A stretch of 64,000 nucleotides of DNA from Lepus europaeus (GCF_033115175.1 NC_084837.1:9686266-9750265); one strand, 5' to 3'. Shown: positions 1 through 60,432, counted from the first letter of the stretch. Notes: generated by a model not told the origin, from the letters alone. Translations and numbers: made by a program.

Positions 1-240
1 CAGAAAACGTTCTTTCTCTGCTTTCCTGGCCAGCCCTGCTCTGTGGCGCTTCCATATAAACCACACGCATGCATGTACATGCACACATGCATGTACACCA
101 CACAGGCGTGCACACACACCCACACACACGCACACACATACACACATGTACACTACACACGCATGCACACACATGTGCGCACACATGCACACGTACACAC
201 ACACGCATGAACACTCACTCGCACATACTTTTGCAATGGC
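1..240. repeat. Imperfect CA/CACG dinucleotide-rich tract
   Basis: From about 60 the plus strand is dominated by CACACA runs with interspersed ATG/GCATG variants. It is low complexity with no coding signal. Confidence 0.85.
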
Positions 241-409
241 AGTGACAGTTGTCGTTCCTCCTGTCCGATCTTGCAAGTTCACCGTCTGGGAGATCAGGTC
301 GGCTCCAATGGACAAACAGCAGGAGGCGCATCCTCCGAGGGGCGGGGCACCGAGTCTTACAGGTGGTTGGCAGCATGGACACAGTCTCGGGTTTCACCTT
401 TGCAGCTGC

Positions 410-2045
410 AGGAGACACACTCCACCTGCTGATGTCACTCTCCACCTGCTGACATCATGCTCCATCTGCTGACATCACTCCCCACCTGTGGGCATCACTC
501 CCCACCTGCTGACGTCACTCCCCACCTGTGGGCATCACTCCCCACCTGCTGACGTCACTCTCCACCTGTGGGCGTCACTCCCCACCTGCTGACTCACTCT
601 CCACCTGCTGACGTCACTCTCCATCCGCGGGCGTCACGCTCCACCTGTGGGCGTCACTCTCCACCTGCTGACGTCACTCCCCACCTGCTGACTCACTCTC
701 CACCTGCTGACGTCACTCCCCACCTGCTGACTCACTCTCCACCTGTGGGCGTCACTCTCCACCTGTGGGCGTCACTCTCCACCTGCGGTCATCACTCTCC
801 ACCTGCTGACGTCACTCCCCACCTGCTGACGTCACTCCCCACCTGTGGGCGTCACTCTCCACCTGCGGTCATCACTCTCCACCTGTGGGCGTCACTCCCC
901 ACCTGCAGTCGTCACTCTCCACCTGTGGGCGTCACGCTCCACCTGCTGACGTCACTCCCCACCTGCTGACGTCACTCCCCACCTGTGGGCGTCACTCTCC
1001 ACCTGTGGGCGTCACTCTCCACCTGCGGTCATCACTCTCCACCTGTGGGCGTCACTCTCCACCTGCAGTCGTCACTCTCCACCTGTGGGCGTCACGCTCC
1101 ACCTGCTGACGTCACTCCCCACCTGCTGACGTCACTCCCCACCTGCTGACGTCACTCCCCACCTGTGGGCGTCACTCTCCACCTGCGGTCGTCACTCTCC
1201 ACCTGTGGGCGTCACTCTCCACCTGCGGTCGTCACTCTCCACCTGTGGGCGTCACGCTCCACCTGCAGTCGTCACTCTCCACCTGTGGGCGTCACGCTCC
1301 ACCTGCGGTCATCACTCCCCACCTGTGGGCGTCACTCTCCACCTGCGGTCATCACTCTCCACCTGTGGGCGTCACTCTCCACCTGCAGTCGTCACTCTCC
1401 ACCTGTGGGCGTCACGCTCCACCTGCTGACGTCACTCTCCACCTGTGGGCGTCACACTCCACCTGCTGACGTCACTCCCCACCTGCTGACGTCACTCCCC
1501 ACCTGTGGGCGTCACTCTCCACCTGCGGTCATCACTCTCCACCTGTGGGCGTCACTCTCTACCTGCGGTCATCACTCTCCACCTGTGGGCGTCACTCTCC
1601 ACCTGCAGTCGTCACTCTCCACCTGTGGGCGTCACGCTCCACCTGCTGACGTCACTCCCCACCTGTGGGCGTCACGCTCCACCTGCTGACGTCACTCCCC
1701 ACCTGTGGGCGTCACTCTCCACCTGCGGTCATCACTCTCCACCTGTGGGCGTCACTCTCCACCTGCGGTCATCACTCTCCACCTGTGGGCGTCACGCTCC
1801 ACCTGCTGACATCACTCCCCACCTGCTGACGTCACTCTCCACCTGCTGACTCACTCTCCACCTGTGGGCGTCACTCTCCACCTGCTGACGTCACTCCCTA
1901 CCTGTTGACGTCACTCCCCACCTGTTGACGTCACTCCCCACCTGTTGACGTCACTCTCCACCTGTGGGCATCACACTTCATCTGCTGACTTCACTCTCTT
2001 CCTGCTGATGTCACTCTCCACCTGCTGACATCACTCTCTACATGT
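410..2045. repeat. 20-bp minisatellite with CRE motifs, about 80 copies
   Basis: The unit is close to CCACCTGCTGACGTCACTCC. Variants carry GTGGGCGTCA, GCGGTCATCA or GCAGTCGTCA in the middle. Types alternate in higher-order blocks of 40 bp and more. About 22 units contain a perfect TGACGTCA palindrome, and almost every unit has a CACCTG E-box. Because 60 bp is three units and lacks stops, several open frames run through the array; they are artefacts. Units become more diverged at the ends, from 410 to 480 and after 1960. Confidence 0.95.
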
Positions 2046-2637
2046 GGGGTAAGGCTCTCTTGAGCTGTTGTTTATGAGGTGAACGACATTCTTATTTGCT
2101 AACAGGGTGTTTGTTCTGTTTTAACGAATGCATGTTGGATTTTAGCAAAGGTTTTTCACCAGTGGCCTTTTCCTTTGTTCTTAGTAAAAGGTGAGAGATA
2201 CATGCGCTCCAAGGAGAAACCAGGGAACCCTTCATTCTGTTAACACGGTAACGGTTGAATAGGAACTCAAGTTGCTGAACTAAATACAGCTTGGGTCCAG
2301 GCACTATTCTCTTTCCATATTGCCAAATTCAGTTTAGTTTTCTTTAGAAGTTTGCACGTGGGTCTATAGATAACTTGTAGGGTTTTTTCTCTCTCTAATA
2401 TTCTTGTGGGATTTTGATATCAGAATATGCTGGCCTTATACACGTCAGGACAGGTGGCTTCCTCTCGTCTCCGAAGGACACCTGCATGTCCCCGTGTTGT
2501 TCTTCCTGGGGCTGGGAGGATTCAGTCGTTTGGGCCTGCAGTGTTTGTGCTATTGCAGGAGGGTATTTTAAACTTCAGATTCAGCTTTGTTTTAGGTAGA
2601 GCACTCTGTAAATATCTGTTACCTCGTCAATTTTTCA
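2046..2637. other. Intergenic sequence, nothing recognised
   Basis: Ordinary AT-rich sequence between the minisatellite and a SINE. I see no exon-like segment or repeat family I can name. Confidence 0.5.
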
Positions 2638-2954
2638 AAAAGATTTCCTTCATTTAGCTGAAAGGCACAGTGACAGAGAGGGAGAGCGAGCGAGCAAGCT
2701 TCCATCCCCTGTTCACTCCCGAGGTGGCCACAACGGCCAGGGTTGGGCCAGGCCAACGCCAGGAGCCAGGAGCTTCTTCCGGGTCTCGCACATGGGTGCA
2801 GGGGCCCAAGGGCTTGGGTCATCTTCCGCTGCTTTCACAAGCCATAGCAGAGAGCTGGATGGGAAATGGAGCAGCCAGGACTTGAACCAACGCCCATATG
2901 GGATGCCGGCGCTTCAGGCAGAGGCTTAGCCTTCTACCCCACAGCGCCGGCCCC
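2638..2954 (-). mobile_element. C-SINE, full length
   Basis: Reads from GGGGCCGGCGCTGTGGGGTAG at 2954 leftward through the tRNA-like head, the TTGGGCCCCTGCACCC body and a GA-rich tail. It is one of the few copies on the minus strand. Confidence 0.9.
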
Positions 2955-3767
2955 TCCTCTTTCTGTCCGTTTGATTTCTGCTTGCTCATGGCGACAGATG
3001 CTTTTCATTCCTGATATTGCTTATCTGTGTCTTTCTTGACAAACCTTCCTAGAATTTTATAAATTCCCCTAAAGAGTCAGCTTTTGGCTATACAATACTC
3101 TCCTGTATGCATTCACTATTTCCTTAATTTTCCTTCATACTTTTGAGCATCGCGTTTTGCCAGCCTTCTTTATTATGAAAGCATTTAACGTTATAATTCT
3201 TCTCCAAAGTTGTCAATCATTGCATCGCACTGTTTTTTGCTATATTTTTATTGTAACTGAGCTGCAAATGTTTTGTTTCCATTATGACTTCTGTGTTCTA
3301 CAGGTTACTAAGGCTGTGGTGAACTTGGAAACGTGGGGACTTGGGTTTGCCTGCTCCAGATTCCTAGTGAACTCCCAGGGCAGGGCCCACACCGGATACG
3401 AGGCCCCTTCAACGTCTGAGGTCTCTGAAGCCCCTCACTCGGTCTGTGGGGGTGAAAGTTCACGTGCGCTGAGAAATGCGGTTCCTCTGCGACTGTTGGG
3501 TCTTCCGTGTGTCCCTCGGGCCGGTCCTGTTGACTTCATTCGTTACATCCAGATTTTACTGATCCTCTCTTCTCTCTGTTCTGTCAGATACTGGGAGATG
3601 TGCTAACACCACACACACAGAGCAGGGACTTGTTACTCCTTCACTTCCGTCTTACCAGGCCTACAGGGGTCTGCGCTCGGGGGGTGTCCGGGGCCGCTCG
3701 GCCCTCTCACCATGGCGGAGCACCCTCTCCCTGCCCTCCCTCCCCACCGATTCTGATGCTGCCAGTT
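2955..3767. other. Intergenic sequence, nothing recognised
   Basis: No confident gene or repeat. A 149-codon plus-strand frame (3157-3606) has no recognisable motif and no supporting splice or promoter context. Confidence 0.45.
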
Positions 3768-4428
3768 ACACCTGCTCCCGGTGGGACGGCACCTGCTCCC
3801 CGCGGGTCGGCACCTGCTCCCCGCGGGACGGCACCTGCTCCCCGCGGGTCGGCACCTGCTCCTCGTGGGACGGCACCTGCTCCCCGCGGGTCGGCACCTG
3901 CTCCTCGTGGGTCGGCACCTGCTCCCCGTGGGACGGCACCTGCTCCCCGCGGGTCGGCACCTGCTCCCCGCGGGACGGCACCTGCTCCTCGTGGGTCGGC
4001 ACCTGCTCCTCGTGGGTCGGCACCTGCTCCCCGCGGGTCGGCACCTGCTCCCCGCGGGACGGCACCTGCTCCTCGCGGGATGGCACCTGCTCCCCGCGGG
4101 TCGGCACCTGCTCCCCGTGGGTCGGCACCTGCTCCCCGCGGGTCGGCACCTGTTCCCCGTGGGTCGGCACCTGCTCCCCGCGGGACGGCACCTGCTCCCC
4201 GCGGGTCGGCACCTGCTCCTCGCGGGATGGCACCTGCTCCCCGCGGGACGGCACCTGCTCCCCGTGGGACGGCACCTGTTCCCCGTGGGACGGCACCTGC
4301 TCCCCGCGGGTCGGCACCTGTTCCCCGTGGGTCGGCACCTGCTCCTCGCGGGTCGGCACCTGTTCCCCGTGGGACGGCACCTGCTCCCCGTGGGACGGCA
4401 CCTGCTCCCCGCGGGTCAGCACCTGCTC
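3768..4428. repeat. 21-bp GC-rich minisatellite, about 31 copies
   Basis: The unit is near CGGCACCTGCTCCCCGCGGGT, with TCGTGGG and CGTGGG variants. A 21-bp period is a multiple of three and lacks stops in several frames, giving long repetitive frames on both strands (plus: APAPRG or GRHLLPA; minus: EQVPSRG). These are not credible proteins. Each unit contains a CACCTG E-box, as in the 410-2045 array. Confidence 0.95.
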
Positions 4429-4430
4429 AC

Positions 4431-4925
4431 CCGTTCACATCTCGTAATGCGCCGAGCCGCGGGCGGGCCCCTCACAAGGACACCACCGGCCCACAGGGAC
4501 GTCCCGCGCCAGGGAGCGAATCCGGAGCCGAGATTGCGCGGAGGGCAGGGCACCGAAGCCGAGCCGGACTCGAACCAGCGACGGCCGCCCGCCCTAAGGC
4601 CCTGCGCACCTGCTGAGCCCGGCGGCCGAGGAGCGGCCTCCACCCGCTCCCGCCACCCTGGCGGGCCGCGCAGCGAGACCCCAGCCCTGGGCAGCGGCCT
4701 GGGAGTCGGCCCCGGCCTGCGCCCCGGGGCAGCTGCGGGACGCGCGCACGAGGCCGCCCACAGGCCCGCGTCCGGGGCCTCCGCGGTGCGTCCTGAGCCC
4801 GGAGCGGCAGTGACTCGGCTCGCGCCCGGGAGCGCGGCGCCCTCTAGTGTTGAAACAGCAACAACGCAGCCGCAGCGGGCTCGCTCTAGCCTGGACTCGG
4901 TGCGCCACCTTGTGCTCACATCGTG
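4431..4925. promoter_or_regulatory. CpG-rich segment, possible CpG island
   Basis: Very GC-rich sequence with many CpG dinucleotides directly after the minisatellite. Part of it (about 4565-4625) resembles a diverged minus-strand C-SINE head. No first exon I recognise is present, and the minus-strand frames do not resemble the neighbour expected from human synteny (ADAMTS17). It may be a promoter or enhancer island, or a by-product of the GC-rich repeat. Confidence 0.4.
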
Positions 4926-4969
4926 GAAGTGTCCTCAGATTTCCGGAAGAAAGCCACAAACTCGGTTAG

Positions 4970-5569
4970 GAAGCCTGGAAAATACTCCCCATCCATATGA
5001 GAGGGAGGGGAGGAAGGGTCAGGGTGCGGGTGGGAGGGAGGGTGGGGGGGGGAGTGCCACTATGTTCCTATAACGGTGTAAAGGAAATATACGAAACTTG
5101 TATAGCTTAAACAAAATATATATCAAAGAAAAAAAGAAAAATACACCTTAAAAATAATGAATCCAATGATATAGAATTTTAGCTTTTAATCTGTTGACAT
5201 CTAATCAGGATAAAAGATATCAAGATTTCTGTTGCCGCACTTGTCCTTGCTTATCCTCTAAATGTATTTATATCACAATAAAAACATGATGTATTTCTGA
5301 AAAAAAAAAAAAAGAAAATATTCCTCCTCCGTCAATGTACAAAATAACCTCATATGCCAACAAGCACTGAGGACTTTGGGGGCCCGTGACCTCACCTAAC
5401 GAACAAAATAAGGTGTCCGGAACCAATCAGAGAGCGATTGCAAATACAGACATCAAAATAGGTGTATTAAGGAAACTCAAGGACATTCAGGGAAATACAG
5501 AGAAATACTTCATCACTCCAACAGAGACACTTAACGGAGGGATGAAGTAATTTTTAGAAATCAAACAGA
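4970..5569 (+). mobile_element. Probable LINE-1 fragments
   Basis: A G-rich GGGAGGGAGGGT stretch followed by AT-rich sequence resembles the rabbit LINE-1 3' UTR. A short A tract at about 5300 follows AATAAA at 5278. After it, sequence such as AAGGAAACTCAAGGACATTCAGG resembles LINE-1 ORF1 sense. Boundaries are approximate. Confidence 0.45.
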
Positions 5570-5892
5570 GGGGCCAGTGCTGTGGCGTAGTAGGCTAAGC
5601 CTCGGCCTGCAGCACCTGCATCCCACACAGGTGCCAGTCCATGTCCCGGCTGCTCCTCTTCTGATCCAGCTCTCTGCTATGGCCTAGGGAAGCAGTGGAA
5701 GATGGCCCAGGTCCTTGGGCCCCTGCACCCACATGAGAGACCTGGAAGAAGCTCCTGGCTTCCCATCAGCCCAGCTCCGGCCACTGAGGCCATTTGAGGA
5801 GGGAACCAGCAGATGGAAGAGCCTTCTCTGTGTCTCTCCCTCTCTCTGTCTGTAACTCTGCTTCTCAAATAAATAAACCAACCTTAAAGAAA
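5570..5892 (+). mobile_element. C-SINE
   Basis: GGGGCCAGTGCTGTGGCGTAG head, GGCCCCTGCACCCAC body, CT-rich tract and an AAATAAATAAA tail. Inserted in LINE-1 ORF1-like sequence. Confidence 0.92.
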
Positions 5893-6560
5893 CACAAAAA
5901 TCCCTGAAAATGCAGTAGGCAAAATTTATAATGGTAAGTGTATTGATAGCAGAGTAGATCAGACAGAAGAACTGGTGATCTCGAAGACAAAACTATGTAA
6001 GAAAACACAAAGGGCAGAAATAGAAAAACTATGAAAAGGAACGAGGAAAGATGATGGGACCTTTGGGGCAGCACTGAGAATATCTGGGCGCTTCCAGGGG
6101 CTCCAGCAGGCCCTGAGGGGTGAGGGAACAAAGCAGATTCAGACGGGTAACAGAACCCCCGCCCCACCCTAGGGAAGCGTGCGGCATCCAGACACAGAGG
6201 GGGCAGAGGCCTCCCGTCAGAATCAGCTCGGTCAGCTCTACCCCAGGCCACATTACACTCAAGCTCTCTGAGAGACAGAGGATTCTCAAAGCTGCAGGAG
6301 ACCAGGAGCAATGGGGGCCCGGTGTGCCCAGCTGCAGACTCTCAGCAGCCTCCTTCCAGGCCAGCACAGTGGGATGAGGGTCCTCATGACCAAAGGCGCA
6401 ACACACAGTCAAGCGATCCTTCAGGCGAGACAGCGCCACACAAACGCTGGGAGAATTCCCCACCACGCCTGCCCTACCGATGAGCTCAGGACAAGGCTTT
6501 GGATGGAGAGAGAGATGCGGGCGAGGACCAAGATATGAGAAGGCAGCAACCCCCGGAGAC
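5893..6560 (+). mobile_element. Degraded LINE-1, ORF1-like then uncertain
   Basis: 5900-6060 resembles LINE-1 ORF1 (AGCAGAGTAGATCAGACAGA). The GC-richer 6060-6560 part is not clearly assigned. All frames are broken. Confidence 0.5.
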
Positions 6561-6589
6561 AGGCAGCCGACAAATCTGCAGGAGCTGGT

Positions 6590-6706
6590 GCTGAGAACAC
6601 GGTGCCGGGCCCTGGACGTGTGAACATGGCGCCGGGCCCTGGACGTGAGAACACGGCACCAGGCCCTGGACGTGCGAACACGGCGCCGGGCCCTGGATGT
6701 CCACAT
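6590..6706. repeat. Short tandem repeat, four units of about 28 bp
   Basis: Four imperfect copies of a unit built on CGCCGGGCCCTGGACGTG plus GAACACGG. Confidence 0.85.
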
Positions 6707-6769
6707 GCAGAGCCTCTCTCGCCCCCACTCATGGCGACTCAAACTGCAAGGGAAATCTAACTAGACGAC

Positions 6770-8050
6770 TGGACTTTGGAAGTATTAGAAGAAAACGGGA
6801 AATGGTTCAGGACTTCGTGGATCAGGCCACGAAACCAGAGGAAATATAAGTGACAACACACTCACGGGATTTCATCAAGCTGAAAAGCTTCTGCATAGCC
6901 AAGGAAACCATCGACAGATTGAAGAGAAAAACTACAGAATGGGAGAAAATGCTTGCAAAGAATACATCTGGGCCGGTGCCGCGGCTCACTAGGTTAATCC
7001 TCCACCTGCGGCGCCGGCACCCCGAGTTCTAGTCCTGGTTGGGGCACCGGTTCTGTCCCGGTTGCTCCTCTTCCAGTCCAGCTCTCTGCTCTGGCCGGGG
7101 AGTGCAGTGGAGGATGGCCCAAGTGCTTGGGCCCTGCACCCGCGTGGGAGACCAGGAGAAGCACCTGGCTCCTGGCTTCAGATTGGCGCAGCGCACTGGC
7201 TGTAGCGGCCATTTGCGGGGTGAACCAATGGAAGAAAGACCTTTTTCTCTTTCTCTCACTAACTCTGTCAAAAAAAAAAAGAGAATACATCTGACAAAAG
7301 GCCAGTAACCAGAATATATAAGGTTCTTCACTCAACACAGGCCCAAGGAATCCAATTTAGAAATGGGCAGTAGACCTGAATAGGCGTTTTTCAAAGGAAG
7401 ACATACAAATGACCAACAGGTATGAAAAAAAAAATGCTCAACAAGACTGATCAAATACAACTATGGGAGCCATCTCCTCTCTCAGGTTACGGCTGCTGTC
7501 AGGAAGATGAGAGACAGTAAGGCTGGCAGGGACCCTCACACACAGCTGGGGGACGCAGCGGGGAGGCCCCTTGGGAAATGAAACACAGACCCCCCCATCA
7601 CCCAGCAGGCCCACACTGGGTGATTATCTGGATGCTATGGGCACTCCCACAGCTCACCCAGGTGGGAAACGCAAGCCACGTAGGTGTCCATCAACTGATG
7701 AACACATGGAGAAAACATGACTACCCAGCCATGGAAACAGGATGGAATCCGGTCATCTGAGACCAGGCGGAGGTCTTCACGGTGGATGCGATCAGCCGGG
7801 CGGAGGACCACAGGAGCCGTGTGGCATCTGAAAGCGCCGCTCTCGCAGGAGCTGAGCTGCGAGGGGACAGGAGGCTGGGAGGGCAGCGCGGGGCAGGGGG
7901 CTCCGTGTGAGGACAGAGACATGCCGGTGCTCTGCAGGGGGGGGCTCGAGGGTGGCAACGTCACACGGAGGGGAGTACGTGACGTCAGGTGTATTTCACG
8001 TGTTCTTGAAGCTGGATGAGAGTATGCTGAACATTTCCACCAAAAAGGGT
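6770..8050 (+). mobile_element. LINE-1 ORF2 end and 3' UTR, interrupted by a SINE
   Basis: 6770-6970 and 7283 onward read as the sense C-terminal end of LINE-1 ORF2: 'isoleucine-lysine-leucine' reading around TTCATCAAGCTGAAAAGC, then the segment after it, with stops. From about 7500 the sequence follows the old L1 3' UTR. The C-SINE at 6971-7282 interrupts it. It is an inactive fragment. Confidence 0.7.
6971..7282 (+). mobile_element. C-SINE, second subfamily, with target-site duplication
   Basis: The head GGCCGGTGCCGCGGCTCACTA and the TTGGGCCCTGCACCCGCGTG body mark the subfamily that lacks the usual GGCGTAG motif. It ends in an A tract. It is flanked by the 11-bp duplication GAATACATCTG (6960-6970 and 7283-7293). 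Confidence 0.94.
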
Positions 8051-8585
8051 TCATCAGTGTCAGGACTCAGGCTGAACAGTGCCCGAGGCACCGGGGACCG
8101 GCACTGCAGGAAGCCCCGTCCGTGTGTGCAGTTCTTAGCTACCAGGGAGAATCCAACAGTCTCCGTTTCTGCCCCTGGGGGGCACTGAGGCAGTGAGGGA
8201 GGCGGTGAGCGGGGCTCCCTGGTCACGCTGACGACCGCCAGGGGCCCTGTGTCGGGCTTCCTCCTGCAGCCTGGCAGTGGAGACACGGAAGTGGTGGCTG
8301 AGACTCCCAGTCCCAAGAGCTGGCCCTTGCCCACGACCTCCAGGGTCCCACACGGGCCCAGGTGCCATCCCCTCCGTGCACAGCAAGAGGCTCCCGCCTG
8401 GCAGGCCTGGGTGAGCTGGCCAGGGCCCACCACTTCCCGTCTGGCCCCCGGTGCACAAGGCCAGCAGCCCAAACGCCCACACCTGACACCCACCCGGTCT
8501 GTGCTACCCCGGGAGGCCCCGCGTCGTCTCCCAGGAGGCAGCGTGCACTGATCAGTCGGACACTCTGAGTGCTGGATTCCATTTC
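8051..8585. other. Intergenic sequence, nothing recognised
   Basis: GC-rich sequence with overlapping open frames on both strands and no motif I can name. It lies beyond the more distal candidate polyadenylation signal of CERS3. Confidence 0.4.
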
Positions 8586-10433
8586 GGTTTTATTCTAAGT
8601 CCTTGCCATTCCAATGACAGGGAGGCACTGTGGCTTGCATTCTCCTGAACTCATCTGGCACAACCCGGAGCCCTTGTTTCCTAGGGAACGAGAGAATCCC
8701 TTCACAGCAGACCACACGAGCCTGCAAGGATGCTACAAAAATGCAGACCCAGCTCTCGGGAAGAAGCTGAGCGTGACCGGCTGCAGCGGAGACACTGGAA
8801 CTGCAATGTCCGTTTCACCTTTGACATTGAAATGACAGTGACAGCTGGAAGACAGAGACACAGACACACAACAGCTCACGGAGACAAGGTCCGTGGTACA
8901 GGCAAGACCAAAGGAAGTGTAGGGAAGAAACAGTCTAACTAGAAACACAAAATAAAATGACTTAGAGTGACCTTCTATGTAACAATGATACAATGCCAAC
9001 AAGAACTCAACGGCCGCGCCGAGTGAACTTGACACTGTGCGCCGCGATCACGCGTCTGGTACCTGCTCACACAAACCTGATGGCTGCTTTTCTCTCCCTA
9101 ATAACTCCTCAGAAAGATATTTCCCTGGGGAAAGGATTTAAAAAGGTTTTTCATTTGTTTTTCTGTTTGGCCTCAAGGTTTAAAAACATGTTTTTATTAA
9201 AAACAAAAACCAGAATCTCAGCCTCTTTTCCTGCTCCCAGGGCCTGCAGCTCCGGGGGCGGGGCTGGCTCTCCAGTCCTGGGGCTTCACCTCCCGCGGGC
9301 TTGCATCTAACTCGGGCTTCTAAGCAAAGGAGCAAACATACAAAACCTGACCCCAAACCCTGCGCGGCTGCAGTGGGCGTGGGCAGACCCTGCACCATGC
9401 CTCCTCCGCAGGCAAGGGGGCCCTCCCGGGTAAGGCCAGAAGGGGGCCAGAGCTGTGTTCAAGTGTCCCCCATGGCCCCTGCCCTGGCGGGGAGGGGGAG
9501 CCGGCAGCTGACCCCAGCCCTCACCCCCGCCCCGAGTCCTCTCCTTGCTGCTGCCAGCACCTGCCCCTGGATTGCTGGGGGGTCTGGGTGGTCTGGGGCG
9601 CAGGCCCTGGACACTCAGGGCAGGCCCCTGAATAATGGGGCTCAGGGAGCCACCTGGGGGCCCCCAGGAGGGGCACAGCAGCAGGGATATGGCCTCTTAG
9701 GGAGGACAGGAGCGAGGCACCAGGAAAGCCAAGGAAGAAGGGGCCACGGCTCCTTGGGGGGCCGACAGGAACAGCCACAGCATAAAATGGAAAGCACCTC
9801 CGGGCACTGGCATCTCCTGACGTCGCCAGGCCCCTTTCAAGGGAGACTTGAGCACTGGCCTCTGTTCAGGGCTCCCTCCCCCAGACCCTGCTGGGCCCCA
9901 GCACAACCAGGCTGGGGGCAGCACAGCAAGCACTTGGGCTTCTGCTATGCCGTCGGATCCTGGCCCCAGCCCTCGCGCCTGCACTGTGGGGGTGAAGCGC
10001 CCTGGAAGCCATCCCCTGGTGTGGACCCTCCGCCGCTGTCCCACGCACCTCCAGCTCCTTTCTGGGGGAAGAGCCGTGCTCGTGGGTTCAGTCAGCACTT
10101 GTCGGACTGTGCGAGGCGCGTGGGGACAGGGCGCCCCGTGAGGTGAGCTCTGGAGGGTCACGTTCTCGCTGCAGGAGAGGAGGCGACCACAGCCAGGACG
10201 GCCCCAGAGAGACCCGTGAAGCCCTGAGCAGTCTGCGCGAACACCCGCAGGCACCCATGGACAAGCTTCCTTGTAACATTTTCCTAACACAAGTGAACAT
10301 TGCTAAACACATCTCAGGTGGGTTGGGAAGGGGGAGGGCAGAATCCGGGTTCTCGGTCGGGGCTCCGGGCCACCACAGTCCTCGCAGCACCTGTGCAGGG
10401 CCAGCACGTGGGTTGCGGGCTGCGGGCTGTGGG
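8586..10433 (-). other. CERS3: Candidate CERS3 3' UTR
   Basis: The sequence beyond the stop is not obviously repetitive. Two AATAAA signals lie on the minus strand, at 9193-9198 (AATAAAAA) and 8588-8593. They would give UTRs of about 1.25 or 1.85 kb. Long open frames on both strands here (for example 9301-10146 on plus) reflect high GC, not a recognised protein. Which signal is used cannot be told from sequence alone. Confidence 0.4.
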
Positions 10434-59194
<48,761 letters not shown>

Positions 59195-59567
59195 CTACAA
59201 AAATACGGAAAGTCAGTTCAGTGGTGGACAGTGAATCCACAGACTGCATAGAACTGAAGCTGTGACCAGGTCCCCCATGAATCACCAACCATTCGCTTGT
59301 GTTGTCACTGGGGCTGCGTACAGCCAACAGCCTGCCTCTTAAAAGTGCAAGGCATTCAAGTCCCTGTCCAGGTGCCAAAAAAATTAAAAAATAACAGTGC
59401 AAGGCAAACAAATTTTCAGGACTTATATACAAGCAACAATTTAGAAAAACACAATAAAATATTTGCACAAATTCTAAAATTTATTTTATATTAACACACA
59501 TACTTATATATGAATATTAGGAATTAGGATGACTATCCTACTTAGAATTTCATTTTTAAGAGAGCCG
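59195..59567. other. CERS3 intron upstream of the most 5' exon seen
   Basis: Nothing recognised. Confidence 0.4.
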
Positions 59568-59911
59568 GGGGGACTGGCACTGTGGCGTAGCAGGTAAAGC
59601 TGCCGCCTGCAGTGCCAGCATCCTATATGGGCACCAGTTCAAGTCTTGGCTGCTCCACTTCCCATTCAGCTCTCTGCTATGGCTTGGGAAAGCAGTAGAA
59701 GATGACCCAATTGCTTGGGCCCCTGCACCTACGTGGGAGACCTGGAAGAGCTCCGGACTCCTGGCTTCGGACTGATGCAGCTCCAGCCATTACAGCCAAT
59801 TGGGGAGTGAACCAGTGGAATGAAACTCCCCCCACCCCAACCGCCACCGCCTCTTCTTCTCTCTCTGTGCAATTCTAACTTTCAAATAAATAAATAAATA
59901 TTTTTAAAAAC
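59568..59911 (+). mobile_element. C-SINE
   Basis: GGGGGACTGGCACTGTGGCGTAG begins the element. Tail AAATAAATAAATAAATA. Confidence 0.93.
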
Positions 59912-60111
59912 CTGCCAGGGATTAAATTGTTATTAGAAAAAATTTTACTTGGTGACATACTCTTAAAGAAATTAGTATGTAATTTCAAATTTTAACACAT
60001 GAAAAAATGGTATGACTCTTGAGTAAATACTTAGGAACTGGATGAATGGGTGGGAAGGCAAGTGTACATTTAACTTTAAAACAAACCATTTTTCAAAGTG
60101 GCTATACCGGG

Positions 60112-60432
60112 ACCAGGGCTGTGGTGCACCGGATAAAGTTTCTGCCTGCAGTACCGCCATCCCATATAATAGGTGCCAGGTGCCTATCCTGGCTGCTCTA
60201 CTACCAATCCAGCATCCTGCTAATGCACCTGGAAAAGCAGCAGATGGTTCAAGCACTTGGGAGCTTGCACCTGTGTGGGAGACCTGGAAGAAGCTCTTGG
60301 CTCCTGGCTTCAGTCTGGCCTAGCTCCAGCCATTGGGGCTGTCTGGGAAGTGAACCAGCAGATGGAAGATCTCTCTAACTCTCCCTCTCTAACTCTGCCT
60401 TTCCAATAAATAAATAAATCTTTAAAATAAAA
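60112..60432 (+). mobile_element. C-SINE with target-site duplication inside LINE-1
   Basis: Flanked by AAAGTGGCTATACC and AAAGTGGCTGTACC, a LINE-1 segment split by the insertion. Confidence 0.94.

Noticed and set aside
568-1849. Overlapping repetitive reading frames in the 20-bp array, and a superficial likeness to a CRISPR array
   Set aside because: Units are contiguous with no unique spacers, and the genome is mammalian. The frames come from a stop-free 60-bp period.
4416-4959. Possible first exon of ADAMTS17 in the CpG-rich segment
   Set aside because: Expected nearby from human gene order, but no frame resembles the ADAMTS17 signal peptide or propeptide as I know it.
3600-5073. Proline/arginine-rich frames of 338 and 430 codons and a minus-strand frame of 218 codons
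   Set aside because: All are the 21-bp minisatellite read in different frames; no domain or gene structure.
9301-10146. 281-codon plus-strand frame
   Set aside because: Low complexity GC-rich composition, antisense to the likely CERS3 3' UTR, with no recognisable motif.
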